A stretch of 64,000 nt of DNA, taken from assembly GCF_001270495.1 (NCBI RefSeq), contig NZ_LGUR01000061.1, positions 62,001 through 126,000 on the forward strand, given 5' to 3'. Under the pieces are notes generated by a model. The model did not search any database, was not told the DNA's origin, and saw only the letters and a program-made list of their open reading frames with translations. The translations under genes and the position numbers were made by a program. Source of the stretch: Streptomyces viridochromogenes. GTDB taxonomy: Bacteria > Actinomycetota > Actinomycetes > Streptomycetales > Streptomycetaceae. This document shows, piece by piece, positions 26,713 through 35,790 of this stretch (positions are counted from its first letter, which is position 1; each line of letters opens with the position of its first letter).

Positions 26713-28287
26713 GTGACGAGAGCATCCTTCGAAGCCGACGCCGCGGCCGCGGAGCCTCGTCTGGAGGATCTCGTACGCCACAGCGCGAACCGTGTGCCGG
26801 ACAGGGCAGCCCTGCGTATCGGCCCCCGCCGGGTGAGTTACTCGGAGCTGAGGACCACAGCCGATCGCTGGGCCGGAGTCCTGCGGTCGGTGCACCCCGA
26901 GGGTGAGCCCCGCTCGATCGGCATCTTGGCGGATCGGACCTTCACCGGGTACGTGGGCATCCTGGCCGGCATGTGCGCGGGGGCAGCGGTGGTCCCTCTC
27001 CCACCGGACCTCCCGGCCGACCGGCTCGGCGAGCTGCTCCGCGACCATCCCATGGATGCCCTGGTCACCGACCCTGTGTGTGCCGCCAAGGTACGGGAAC
27101 TGGCGGGGCGCGCAAAGCTCCCGCCGGTCTTCTCGCCCGAGGTCGACGCCTCCGCGTGGGCGGGCTCGGACGTGGCCGTTCTCACCGGGACCGGCCCCGT
27201 CGCGCTCACCCCTCGGCAACAGCCCAGCGACATCGCCTACGTGCTGTTCACCTCGGGCTCGACCGGGCGCCCCAAGGGGGTGCCGATCGGCCATTCCAAC
27301 GTCCTCCACTTCGTGACCAGCGTTCTGGACCGTTACGACTTCACCGAGGACGACGTCTTCAGCCAGACCTTCGGCCTCACCTTCGACCTGGCCTTCTTCG
27401 ACCTGTTCGTGACGTGGGCCTGCGGCGGCACCTTGGTGTACACCCATCCGGCGGCGCTGGCCCGCCTGCCGCAGTTCGTGGCACGGGAACAGGTCACTGT
27501 CTGGTTCTCCGTTCCCGGGGCGATCTCGTTGCTGCGGCGCTCCGGTGCGCTGACGGCCGGTTCCCTGCCCTCGTTGCGGTGGAGCCTGTTCTGCGGGGAG
27601 GCTCTGCTCCACGAGGACGCGGCCGCTTGGCAGTCGGCCGCGGCCAACTCCACCGTGGAGAACCTCTACGGCCCGACGGAGCTGACGATCGCGTGCTCGG
27701 CGCACCGCTGGTCACCGGAGGACGGGCACTCCGGTGACCACGGCATCGTGCCCATCGGCCGGCTGTTCCCCAGTCATGACGCGGTGCTGATCGACGAGAA
27801 CGGCAAGCCGGACCCCCGTCAGGGTGAGCTGTGTGTGAGCGGCCCTCAGATGTTCGCCGGCTATCTGCGGTCCGAGGACGACGAGGGGCGTTTCCTCCAG
27901 TCGGCCGGCCGCCTCTGGTATCGCACCGGTGACGTGGTGCGCCGAAGCGATGATGCAGGTCTGCTCTATCTGGGCCGGACGGACCACCAGACGAAGATCC
28001 GGGGTCAGCGCGTCGAGCCGGCGGAGATCGAGCATCGGCTGCGGGCTCTGCCGGGCGTGACGGCCGCGGTCGTCCTCGCGGAGGGCGAGGGCGTCGCCCG
28101 ACATCTGGTCGCCTTCTGCAGCGGCAGTTCGCTGGACGAGGCCCTGATCGACAGACAGCTGCGCAAGGCGCTACCGCCGACCCTGGTCCCCGCCCGATAT
28201 GTACTGCTCGACCAGCTCCCGGTGAACGACCGGGGCAAGACGGACCGGAAGGCTCTTGCCGCATGGCCCCGGCCCACGAGCGGGTGA
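26713..28287 (+). CDS. Free-standing amino-acid adenylation enzyme
   Basis: 524 residues. A-domain motifs are complete: YVLFTSGSTGRPKGV (A3), NLYGPTELTIACS (A5), GELCVSGPQMFAGY (A6), YRTGDVV (A7), GRTDHQTKIRGQRVEPAEIE (A8) and DRGKTDRKAL (A10). There is no carrier or condensation domain, so it loads a separate carrier protein, as DltA-like enzymes do. The only carrier protein gene in the window is at 51314. The GTG at 26713 follows GGGAG. A hairpin separates it from the nucleotidyltransferase gene. It is the probable left edge of the biosynthetic region. Confidence 0.88.
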   Translation: MTRASFEADAAAAEPRLEDLVRHSANRVPDRAALRIGPRRVSYSELRTTADRWAGVLRSVHPEGEPRSIGILADRTFTGYVGILAGMCAGAAVVPLPPDLPADRLGELLRDHPMDALVTDPVCAAKVRELAGRAKLPPVFSPEVDASAWAGSDVAVLTGTGPVALTPRQQPSDIAYVLFTSGSTGRPKGVPIGHSNVLHFVTSVLDRYDFTEDDVFSQTFGLTFDLAFFDLFVTWACGGTLVYTHPAALARLPQFVAREQVTVWFSVPGAISLLRRSGALTAGSLPSLRWSLFCGEALLHEDAAAWQSAAANSTVENLYGPTELTIACSAHRWSPEDGHSGDHGIVPIGRLFPSHDAVLIDENGKPDPRQGELCVSGPQMFAGYLRSEDDEGRFLQSAGRLWYRTGDVVRRSDDAGLLYLGRTDHQTKIRGQRVEPAEIEHRLRALPGVTAAVVLAEGEGVARHLVAFCSGSSLDEALIDRQLRKALPPTLVPARYVLLDQLPVNDRGKTDRKALAAWPRPTSG

Positions 28288-28298
28288 GCCGGGGCCAT
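28263..28298 (+). terminator. Hairpin across the end of the adenylation gene
   Basis: ATGGCCCCGGC (28263-28273) pairs exactly with 28288-28298 around a 14-nt loop that contains the stop codon. It probably attenuates read-through to the nucleotidyltransferase gene. Confidence 0.55.
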
Positions 28299-28348
28299 GA
28301 CGTCCCAGGAACTGTGATTCCAGCGTCTCGCCGAGAGGACTGCCATAC

Positions 28349-29488
28349 ATGAACACGCCAGACGTACCGCAGCAGCGGCTGGAAACGGCGCTGCTGTTGC
28401 TGCTGGCTGATGTCGACCTCGACGAGGAACGCGTCGAGCGCTGCCGCGAGCTTCTCGCCCGTAGTGGCCAGGAGCTCGAATGGGGCTTCTTTGTCGACCA
28501 GGCGGCACGTCATCGCCTGCTGCCGCTGGTGGCCCGGAACATCCTCCGGCACGGGCTCCACCGCACCTCCGCCATCCCGTATCACTGGGTCTACACCTTC
28601 GTGTACTTCGGCAACCGGAACCGCAACGACCTCCTCGCCCGCGAGTTCGGGCAGGTCATCCGCTCTCTCAACGACTCCGGACTGCGCTACGCGATTCGCA
28701 AGGGCCCGGTGCTCGGCGAGCGGCTCTACGGCGACGCGGGGCTACGGCCGGTCAGCGACCTCGATGTCCTGGTGGAGCCGCGGGACGCCGCACCCGCCGG
28801 GGCGGTGCTCACCGGCCTCGGCTACGTGCAGGGCAAGCTGTCATCCGACGGTGAGCGCATCGAACCCTTCAGCCGGCGTACCAAGATCTACTGGCAGCTC
28901 AACGTGCCTGTGGAACTCCCGTACCAGAGGATCTCCGAGCACGACAGCATCGAGACCTTCATCGTCGACATCTGTTCCAACGTTTTCCAGACCCGAGCGG
29001 ACGGCGCCCGTATGACCGGTGATCTGCTGGAGCTGAGGACCTCGGTGTCGCTCTGCGGTGAGCAGGGCTTCGTCCTCGCCCCGGAGGACCAGTTCATCGA
29101 CGTGTGCGCCAATCTGCACATGGAGGCGACCTCGCTGTACTACGTCACCGAGGGCGGCGATCTGGAAGTCCTGAAGTTCTTGGACGTCGCCATGGGATGC
29201 CGCCGGATCACCGCGGAGAACAGGTGGCCCACCGTGCGGAAACGGGCCGAGGACCTCGGCGTCGTAGAGAGCGTGTACTACGCCCTGCACCACACGGCGC
29301 TGCTGTATCCGGAGTCGGTGCCGGCGGAGGAGCTTGTGGCGCTGCGACCCGCGGACTGCGACTACCTGGACGAGTACGGCAGGTTCGAGGGCAGACCGGA
29401 ACGCTGGCAACAACCCTTCCTCCAGCGCCTGTTCGACACGCGCCGGACGGCCGAGGTACGGCAGGCCAGCCCGATTCCGCGGCGCTGA
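28349..29488 (+). CDS. Nucleotidyltransferase-family protein (NTP_transf_5 type)
   Basis: 379 residues. The core GPVLGERLYGDAGLRPVSDL, then DVLVEP, has the G-S/D-x-D-x-D pattern of minimal nucleotidyltransferases. IYWQLNVPVELPYQ and FIDVCANLHMEA fit the PF14907 family, whose members recur in lasso-peptide, lanthipeptide and other natural-product clusters. Activity (nucleotidyl transfer to product or partner) is known only for the fold. It ends at a strong bidirectional terminator facing the minus-strand operon. Confidence 0.75.
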   Translation: MNTPDVPQQRLETALLLLLADVDLDEERVERCRELLARSGQELEWGFFVDQAARHRLLPLVARNILRHGLHRTSAIPYHWVYTFVYFGNRNRNDLLAREFGQVIRSLNDSGLRYAIRKGPVLGERLYGDAGLRPVSDLDVLVEPRDAAPAGAVLTGLGYVQGKLSSDGERIEPFSRRTKIYWQLNVPVELPYQRISEHDSIETFIVDICSNVFQTRADGARMTGDLLELRTSVSLCGEQGFVLAPEDQFIDVCANLHMEATSLYYVTEGGDLEVLKFLDVAMGCRRITAENRWPTVRKRAEDLGVVESVYYALHHTALLYPESVPAEELVALRPADCDYLDEYGRFEGRPERWQQPFLQRLFDTRRTAEVRQASPIPRR

Positions 29489-29503
29489 GCGAGGCATGGA
29501 GAC

Positions 29504-29545
29504 GACGGACGGCCCGCCCGGGCGTACCGTGGCGGGCCGTCCGTC
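29504..29545. terminator. 15-bp perfect bidirectional terminator
   Basis: GACGGACGGCCCGCC (29504-29518) pairs with 29531-29545 around a 12-nt loop. It lies between the convergent nucleotidyltransferase and inositol-monophosphatase-like genes. Confidence 0.85.
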
Positions 29546-29549
29546 CGTG

Positions 29550-30362
29550 TCAGGCGGCGCCGGCGTCGCGCGCGGCCCGGACCATCTCCTCCACCACGCC
29601 CGGAGCGCCGAAGACCGCCGGGACCCGCTCACCTCGGGCCCGCGCTCCGGAGACGAACAGGTTCAGCGGGGTGCCTCGAAGTCCGCGAACCCGCCCGCCG
29701 GCCTCGGTCACGATCAGGGCAGGGGCGACGACATCCCAGAAGCGGTACGCGAAGGAGCAGGCGGCCGCCAGAGTTCCGTCAAACACATCGGCGAACATCT
29801 TCGCGCTACCCACCGCTCGAACGCCACGCGAACGCTCCAGCAACAGCCGCAGCAGCCGTAGCTGTTCCTCCATGAAGCCGCCGTCCTCGGCCACCGTCGA
29901 GAAGTCCACCAGGGCCTGGCTCAGCGGCGGGGCGGCGCCGAGACGGAAGGGCTCTCCGTTCCGGCGGGCGCCGGCTCCGGCCGATGCGGAGTAGAGCACA
30001 CCGTGGGCGGGGAGATGGATCCCCGCTGCCTGGACCCGGCCACCGATCTGTCTGGAGATCATGACACCGAAGTCCGCTGAGCCCGCGGCGAAGTTCTTGG
30101 TGCCGTCCAGCGGATCGACCACCCAGACCGCGTCGGACGTCCCGCGGGACAGCCCGTCCTCCTCGGACAGGACACTGTCCAGGGGGTAGCTCCGCCGGAT
30201 CTCACCGAGGATGAGTTCCTCGGCCCGTGTGTCCGCCTCCGTGACGATGTCCTGGGGACCCGACTTGGTGTGCCAGGAGAGTCCGTCCCGTCGGACGCCG
30301 GTCAGCAGAGTGCCGGCTCGGCGCAGAAGACCGACGATGAATTCCTCCTCCGGTGTCGTCAC
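29550..30362 (-). CDS. Inositol-monophosphatase-family phosphatase
   Basis: 270 residues. The Mg2+ motifs are DIVTEADTRAEELI, LSEEDG, WVVDPLDGTKNFAAG (DPxDGTxxF) and FWDVVAPALIVTEAGG. It hydrolyses a phosphate monoester of a sugar, inositol or nucleotide such as PAP. The GTG start at 30362 overlaps the stop of the amidohydrolase fusion gene, so it is the last gene of the minus-strand operon. In this setting it may dephosphorylate a sugar or inositol intermediate. Confidence 0.88.
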   Translation of the reverse strand: MTTPEEEFIVGLLRRAGTLLTGVRRDGLSWHTKSGPQDIVTEADTRAEELILGEIRRSYPLDSVLSEEDGLSRGTSDAVWVVDPLDGTKNFAAGSADFGVMISRQIGGRVQAAGIHLPAHGVLYSASAGAGARRNGEPFRLGAAPPLSQALVDFSTVAEDGGFMEEQLRLLRLLLERSRGVRAVGSAKMFADVFDGTLAAACSFAYRFWDVVAPALIVTEAGGRVRGLRGTPLNLFVSGARARGERVPAVFGAPGVVEEMVRAARDAGAA

Positions 30363-32716
30363 CGGTGCGCTCCCGTCAGGTCGCGCCGCGAGCCGTCCAG
30401 GAGCGCGGTGAGGGCACTTCGGGAACGGTAGACGCCCTTGGCCACCACGCCGAGCGGCTGCCGCAGGGTGCGCAGCGATTCCAGCGGGTTCGCGTCCAGC
30501 AGCAGGAAGTCGCCACCCGCACCCGGGCCCTCTCGGCGACCAGCCGGGCCGAACACTTCCGCGGGCACCGTGGTGGCGCAACGCAACGCCTCCGTAGGGG
30601 CGAGTCCCGCCTGAACGAGGAGGGACAGTTCCCGGTGCAGGGAGAAGCCGGGGACCAGGAAGGGGTTGGGGGCATCGGTTCCGGCGATGATCCGCACACC
30701 GCGTGCGTGGAGGAGCGCCACGATCTCCAGGTAGTTGTCCAGCCTCTGCCGCGACAGGGCGACGATGTCCGGCCACACCGGCGCAAGGTCACGCGTCCGG
30801 AAGTCCTGTCGGGGATGCCAGTGGCGCACTCGCTCCGGCGCGAGGTGTTCCAGCGCGGGATCACGCAGGGCAACCTCGGGTTCCTGGAACATCATGCGGT
30901 ACACGGACAGCGTCGGGCAGATGGCGACGCCCGTGGCGGCCAGTACGTCGGCCATGCGTTCCATCGCGGCCCAGTCGATTCCGGCCGTACGAATCCTCAG
31001 CGCCTCCACAGCGGTGTACGCCGGTCCCAGCTGCCGGGCTCGTCCGCCGAGTGAGCGCAGTGCCCGCGCGTACTCGGGGAGCAGATGTCCTGTCTCCACG
31101 TTCTCCAGGTGCTCGATACACGCCATTCCCAGGCCCGCCGCCTCCTCGAAGGTGAGGGCACCCGGGCAGTGCCCGACCACTTGCAGGCCGCGCGCCTCGG
31201 CGACCGCGCAGATTCCGGCCAGGGTCTCCCGGTCCAGATTCCCGTAGACCTTCAGCATCGGGTATCCCTCGTCGGCGAGTTCGGTGGCCGCCTTGGCGCC
31301 CTCCTCGTAGGACCGGCACACGACGACCCCCGGCCAGGTGGACGCCTGTGAGTCCGCCGGACCGTCGATGACGGGGCTTGTCGTGAACAGCCGCGGCCCC
31401 GGGAGCCCGGTGTCCTTCCCGGCCGCGAGGGCCAGATGCTCCTCGTTGCCCCACATGTTCCGTACGCAGGTGACGCCGTTGGCCAGATACAGGGCACCGT
31501 CGTCGTCGTGGTAGTGGACATGGCCGTCGTGGAGTCCAGGGCACAGATAGCGGCCCGAGCCGTCGATGACCGGGAAAGACGGAGCGGCACCCCGGTCGGC
31601 GGGGGTCAGTCGCCCGTCCGAGAGGCGGAGTGTCATGTCGGGGAGCAGGCGGCCGCCCGCCACGTCGACCACGGTCACGCCGACGATCTCGACGGGACGG
31701 TCGCTCGCTTCACGGACGTGTACGGGTCCCGGCTCGTCCAGCGGCAGGATCGTGCCGCGGCCGGAGAGCCAGCCGGAGCGTCCGTCCTCGTCGATGGTGC
31801 AGACCGTGTTCTCCTCGTCGTGCCGGATGTACTGGGCACCGATCTGGATCCGGTCCCAGAGGGGCAGCCGTATCTCCGTTCCGTCGAGGTCCCGGACCAG
31901 ACCGGCCCAGTCGAGCGTCGCCCCCTCCCGGGCCCGGTTCACCGCCCGGCGCACGGCACTCAGACTGGACGACGGGGAACGGGACAGGTGCTCCGCGAGC
32001 ACGGAGTCGAACCGGCCCATGACGGCGTCGATGTCGAGTTCCTCGCCGGGGACGTCGTCGTGGAGTGACGACAGATGCTTTCGGAGGGCCTCCGTCACAT
32101 CGGCGCCCTCTGCGGTGACGAGTTCCCGTGCCAGTGCGGGACGCTCCTCCGGATCGAAGAGGACGCCCAGTTCCCGGACGATGTCGACCGGTTCGTCGGC
32201 CGCGTGGATGAAGGTCATCATCCGGTTCGTGCCGCCGAGTTCGTACCGCAGCTGGCCCTCCTTGCGTACGGACGGGTACGCGGGCCCCTTCAGGCTACGG
32301 AAGCGGACAGTTCCCGGTATCTCCAGCGGCGCTGTCTCGTCCCAGAACGCGACCCACAGCGAATCGCAGGCCGGCATCAACAGGTCGGCGACGGCCAGCC
32401 GGTCCAACGTGGCGACGTTCCACTGGAACCGCCACAACTCCCTCGCGCGATACCGGTGCAGCCGTACCCGGCGAAAGGCGATCGGCCGGAACCCGTGCCT
32501 GGACATAAAGGCCAGGGCCGTGGGGATACGTCGGCCCACTACGGCCTCCGGCTTGAAGGTGATGGCCGCGAGCCGTTGGAGGGCGGGCGCGGCACGCAGA
32601 CCGCCGACCGCTTCGAGAGTGGCAGCGGCTTCACGGAAGTTGGTCTCTCGCGCGAACTCCAGCGCCTTGTCCTCGACGACCGTCAGCGGCCGCCACCACG
32701 CGGGGGCAGGGGGCAT
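30359..32716 (-). CDS. NDK-like / amidohydrolase fusion protein
   Basis: 785 residues. The N-terminal ~350 residues contain a region like nucleoside-diphosphate kinase. ITFKPEAVVG (52-61) mirrors the KPDxV strand of NDK. TVRFRSLKG mirrors the GTxR segment. MMTFIHAADEPVDIVREL (167-184), with His171, mirrors the NVIHGSDS active-site histidine segment. The C-terminal part is a metal-dependent amidohydrolase: His399-x-His401 (LHDGHVHYHD), MLKVYGN (bridging Lys), VVGHCPG, IEHLENV and IAGTDAPNPF. This arrangement is not one I know as a named enzyme. The ATG at 32716 follows AGAGGAAAG. It is in the middle of the minus-strand operon. Confidence 0.78.
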   Translation of the reverse strand: MPPAPAWWRPLTVVEDKALEFARETNFREAAATLEAVGGLRAAPALQRLAAITFKPEAVVGRRIPTALAFMSRHGFRPIAFRRVRLHRYRARELWRFQWNVATLDRLAVADLLMPACDSLWVAFWDETAPLEIPGTVRFRSLKGPAYPSVRKEGQLRYELGGTNRMMTFIHAADEPVDIVRELGVLFDPEERPALARELVTAEGADVTEALRKHLSSLHDDVPGEELDIDAVMGRFDSVLAEHLSRSPSSSLSAVRRAVNRAREGATLDWAGLVRDLDGTEIRLPLWDRIQIGAQYIRHDEENTVCTIDEDGRSGWLSGRGTILPLDEPGPVHVREASDRPVEIVGVTVVDVAGGRLLPDMTLRLSDGRLTPADRGAAPSFPVIDGSGRYLCPGLHDGHVHYHDDDGALYLANGVTCVRNMWGNEEHLALAAGKDTGLPGPRLFTTSPVIDGPADSQASTWPGVVVCRSYEEGAKAATELADEGYPMLKVYGNLDRETLAGICAVAEARGLQVVGHCPGALTFEEAAGLGMACIEHLENVETGHLLPEYARALRSLGGRARQLGPAYTAVEALRIRTAGIDWAAMERMADVLAATGVAICPTLSVYRMMFQEPEVALRDPALEHLAPERVRHWHPRQDFRTRDLAPVWPDIVALSRQRLDNYLEIVALLHARGVRIIAGTDAPNPFLVPGFSLHRELSLLVQAGLAPTEALRCATTVPAEVFGPAGRREGPGAGGDFLLLDANPLESLRTLRQPLGVVAKGVYRSRSALTALLDGSRRDLTGAHR

Positions 32717-32756
32717 GTCCGTCTTTCCTCTCTCGGCGGCGGCCCGTGGGGAGCGG

Positions 32757-34016
32757 TCAGAGTCTGGTGACATTCGCGCCGTCTGCGCGCCCCCGGGTGT
32801 CCAGCACCCGTCGCGCATGCTTGGCGATCTCGTCCAGGTCGTAGTGACGGTGGTGCTGGAGCACCACCGTCAGCTTGGCCTCGGAGACCGCGGTGATCAG
32901 GTCGGGAACCCGGACGAGCCGCTCACCCGCGACATGCCACTCGGGCACGAACGGGTCGTGGTAGGAGAGTTCCGCGCCGAGGGCCCGCAGTCGCTCGGCG
33001 ACGACCAGGCTCGGAGACTCGCGGTCATCCGCGATGTCCGCTTTGTAGGTGACCCCGAGCAGCAGCACGCGCGAGCCCCGCAGAGCGAGCCCGTCCTCGT
33101 TGAGCAGCCGGATCACGCGGTCGGCCACGAAGGCCGGCATTCTCCCGTTGATCTCCTGCGCCAGCTCCACGAAACGGAACGGATACCCGAGGCTGCGCAC
33201 CCTGTGGGAGAGGTAGTTGGGGTCGATCGGAATGCAGTGTCCGCCGACCCCCGGTCCCGGGCGGAACGGATGGAAGCCGAAGGGCTTGGTGGCGGCCGCG
33301 TCGATCGCCTCCCACAGGTCGATGCCCAATTCGTGGCAGAACACGGCCATCTCGTTGACCAGGGCGATGTTGACCTGCCGGTAGGTGTTCTCCAGCAACT
33401 TGGACATCTCGGCCACCGAGGGCGAACTGACCGGGACCACCCTGTCCGCGAGGAGTTCGTAGAAGCGCACTGCCGCCTCCGAGCAGGCCGGTGTCACTCC
33501 TCCCACCACCTTCGGGGTATTGCGCAGCGAGAACTCCCGGTTGCCCGGGTCGATGCGCTCCGGCGAGTAGGCGAGGTGGAAATCGCGGCCCACCTGTAGC
33601 CCCTCCCGCTCCAGCATGGGGAGCAGCACCTCCGTCGTCGTGCCCGGGTAGGAGGTGGACTCCAGGACGACGAGGGTGCCCGGCCGGACGGTGAGGGCGA
33701 TCTGTTCGGTCGCCGCCCGTACGGCGTCCAGATCCGGAACGCCGTCGCGCAGCGGCGTGGGGACGCAGATGATGACGACGTCCGCGCAGGCGAGGCAGCC
33801 GGGGTCGGTGGTGGGCACGAACCCGTCGGCGAGGGCCTGGGCGACCTGCTCGTCTGTGATGTCGTCGACGTGGCTGCGGCCTTCGGCCAGCCCCGCGACC
33901 CGTGTGTCGTCGCGGTCCAGGCCGTGCACCCGCAGACCTGCCCGCACCGCCTCCATGACCAGGGGCAGTCCGACATATCCGAGACCCACGACCGTCAACC
34001 GACGCTGATCCGTCAC
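32757..34016 (-). CDS. Nucleotide-sugar 6-dehydrogenase (UDP-Glc/GDP-Man family)
   Basis: 419 residues. The Rossmann loop is VVGLGYVGLPLV, the catalytic Cys261 is in GPGVGGHCIPIDPNY, the catalytic Lys is in ATKPFGFHP, and the C-terminal domain has LLLGVTYKADIADDRESP. It oxidises the C6 hydroxyl of a UDP- or GDP-sugar to a carboxylate with two NAD+. The sequence sits closest to WbpA/WecC-type enzymes acting on UDP-HexNAc, though substrate is not certain. The start overlaps the NHL gene stop. It implies a uronic-acid-type sugar nucleotide is made here. Confidence 0.9.
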   Translation of the reverse strand: MTDQRRLTVVGLGYVGLPLVMEAVRAGLRVHGLDRDDTRVAGLAEGRSHVDDITDEQVAQALADGFVPTTDPGCLACADVVIICVPTPLRDGVPDLDAVRAATEQIALTVRPGTLVVLESTSYPGTTTEVLLPMLEREGLQVGRDFHLAYSPERIDPGNREFSLRNTPKVVGGVTPACSEAAVRFYELLADRVVPVSSPSVAEMSKLLENTYRQVNIALVNEMAVFCHELGIDLWEAIDAAATKPFGFHPFRPGPGVGGHCIPIDPNYLSHRVRSLGYPFRFVELAQEINGRMPAFVADRVIRLLNEDGLALRGSRVLLLGVTYKADIADDRESPSLVVAERLRALGAELSYHDPFVPEWHVAGERLVRVPDLITAVSEAKLTVVLQHHRHYDLDEIAKHARRVLDTRGRADGANVTRL

Positions 34017-35788
34017 GAGGCAGCACTCCCCACTTTGTCACCGTCTTCGCGCAGTGCCGCGAGGGGCACGAGCAGCACTCTGTCGTTGAGGTAGTCCGCG
34101 ATCGAAATGACGTCACCTGAGGGGCCGACCCTGGCGAGGCGAGGGTCCGAGAGGCTGTCGACGGCGTGGCCGCGCCGTCGTCCGTACACACCGGTCACCG
34201 CTCCCGAGGGCGTCAAGCGGACGACGCGGTGGTTTCCGCTGTCGGTCACCAGTAGTTGACCGCCGACCAGGTCGACGCTGCGGGGCGATATGAAAGGCGA
34301 CTCGGTCCCCGCCGCCCGGCGCGGGGTGATGTTCCGCAGCCGTGACTCGCCGTACGGCAGGGCGCAGAGCCGGTCGTGGCCGGTGTTCGCGAACCAGACC
34401 GTGCGCTCGTCGTCGATCACGGCGTCATGGACGTCGTCCAGCGGCAGCAGCGTCACTTCGCCGGAGCTCAGGGCCGCTCCGGTCCGCTCACCGCACCAGG
34501 CGTGCAGCACTTCTCCGGTCCGCGGGTCGAAGAGCAGCACCGCGTTGAGCCCCGTGTCCGTGACCAGCCAGCCCGGACCGCTCTTGCGCACGGCGTGCGG
34601 GTCGATCAGGCCGACGGGCCTGCCGGCGAGGGACAGTCGCAACTCCTGCCAAGTGTCGGCGTCTTGGCCGGGCGACAGGAGCAACCGGCCGTTGCGGCTG
34701 TCGGAGACGACCGTGGAGCCGTCGATGACCGAGGCGTTCCGCGGCCAGAACAGCTTTCGGCCGAGGGCGGAAGCCGTGTGGACGACATCGCGGCCGTCCG
34801 CGCCGAAGGAGGTCACCCGGTTGTTGTAGGAGTCGGCGACCAGATACCCCGCGGGCGTGGCTTCGAGAGAGCGGGGCAGATGGAACACCCCTGCCTCCAC
34901 CCGGCTGTCACCGTGGACGGCGGTGACCCTGCCGTCCAGGTCCGCCTCAAGGATGCGGTCGTTGCCCGTATCGGTGATCAGAAGCAGGGATCCGTGGGCG
35001 GAGACGGATGTCGGATGCCACAGACGGCCCGGCCCGCTTCCCACCCGGCCCACCCCTCCGAGCGACCAGACAAGTTTGCCGTTCCAGTCCACGAAGAGCA
35101 CCCGGTGATTACGTGTGTCCGCGATCACGACACCGGAGGGCAGCGGGATGGCGTGCTCCGGGCTGGTGAGGCACCCCTCCTCCGACGAGGGGTGGTTGCT
35201 GCGCCCGTACTGCCACACCACCTCGCCTGTCAGGGAGACGACAACGACGCTCTGGCTCTCCCGGTCGCACAGCAGGTAGTGACTGTCATCGACCGGGACG
35301 CACGAGCGCACGGACCGTAGTGCGAACGGGGCGGGAAGCCGGTCGGCGGTGCGGCCGTCCGCAGACACCAGAAGCACCGCCTTGCGGGTGTCGTCGCTGA
35401 CCAGCCACCGGTCCCGCCACTGGCAGGCGAACCACGGGGAGATCCCGGGCAGGTCCAGGTGCCCGTGGATCCGACCGTCGCCGTCGATGCGCGTCAGCCT
35501 GCCGATCTCCGGTTGTGCGACGACCGCCAGTCCTTCGGCGCAGCGCGCGACGCCCCGGGGCCCGGTCAGTCCCGCGACCGTCTTCCGGCGGGCCGGGGCA
35601 CCGCGGTGGATGATCTCTGCTTGCCCGGACCAGTACGAGACGGACAACAGGACATCGGGGTCGAGAAGAAGGCTCCCCGCCCGCCAGTCGTGCGGCCTGG
35701 CGGGAGTCGTGCTGCCGGGCAGGTATCCGAGACCGATCTCTGTCACGCCGCCGGGGAGGGCGGCCGAGATCGGCACCATGGGCTCCAC
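34013..35788 (-). CDS. NHL-repeat beta-propeller protein
   Basis: 591 residues built of repeated NHL-type blades such as GVVIADTRNHRVLFVDWNG, LLLITDTGNDRILEADLDG, YLVADSYNNRVTSF, STVVSDSRNGRLLLS and LLVTDSGNHRVVRL. No signal peptide is visible, so it is probably cytoplasmic and serves as a binding scaffold; some NHL proteins are lyases or lactonases. The GTG at 35788 follows AAGGGA and starts 3 nt after the stop of the upstream gene. Function in the cluster is unknown. Confidence 0.8.
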   Translation of the reverse strand: MEPMVPISAALPGGVTEIGLGYLPGSTTPARPHDWRAGSLLLDPDVLLSVSYWSGQAEIIHRGAPARRKTVAGLTGPRGVARCAEGLAVVAQPEIGRLTRIDGDGRIHGHLDLPGISPWFACQWRDRWLVSDDTRKAVLLVSADGRTADRLPAPFALRSVRSCVPVDDSHYLLCDRESQSVVVVSLTGEVVWQYGRSNHPSSEEGCLTSPEHAIPLPSGVVIADTRNHRVLFVDWNGKLVWSLGGVGRVGSGPGRLWHPTSVSAHGSLLLITDTGNDRILEADLDGRVTAVHGDSRVEAGVFHLPRSLEATPAGYLVADSYNNRVTSFGADGRDVVHTASALGRKLFWPRNASVIDGSTVVSDSRNGRLLLSPGQDADTWQELRLSLAGRPVGLIDPHAVRKSGPGWLVTDTGLNAVLLFDPRTGEVLHAWCGERTGAALSSGEVTLLPLDDVHDAVIDDERTVWFANTGHDRLCALPYGESRLRNITPRRAAGTESPFISPRSVDLVGGQLLVTDSGNHRVVRLTPSGAVTGVYGRRRGHAVDSLSDPRLARVGPSGDVISIADYLNDRVLLVPLAALREDGDKVGSAAS

Positions 35789-35790
35789 GA

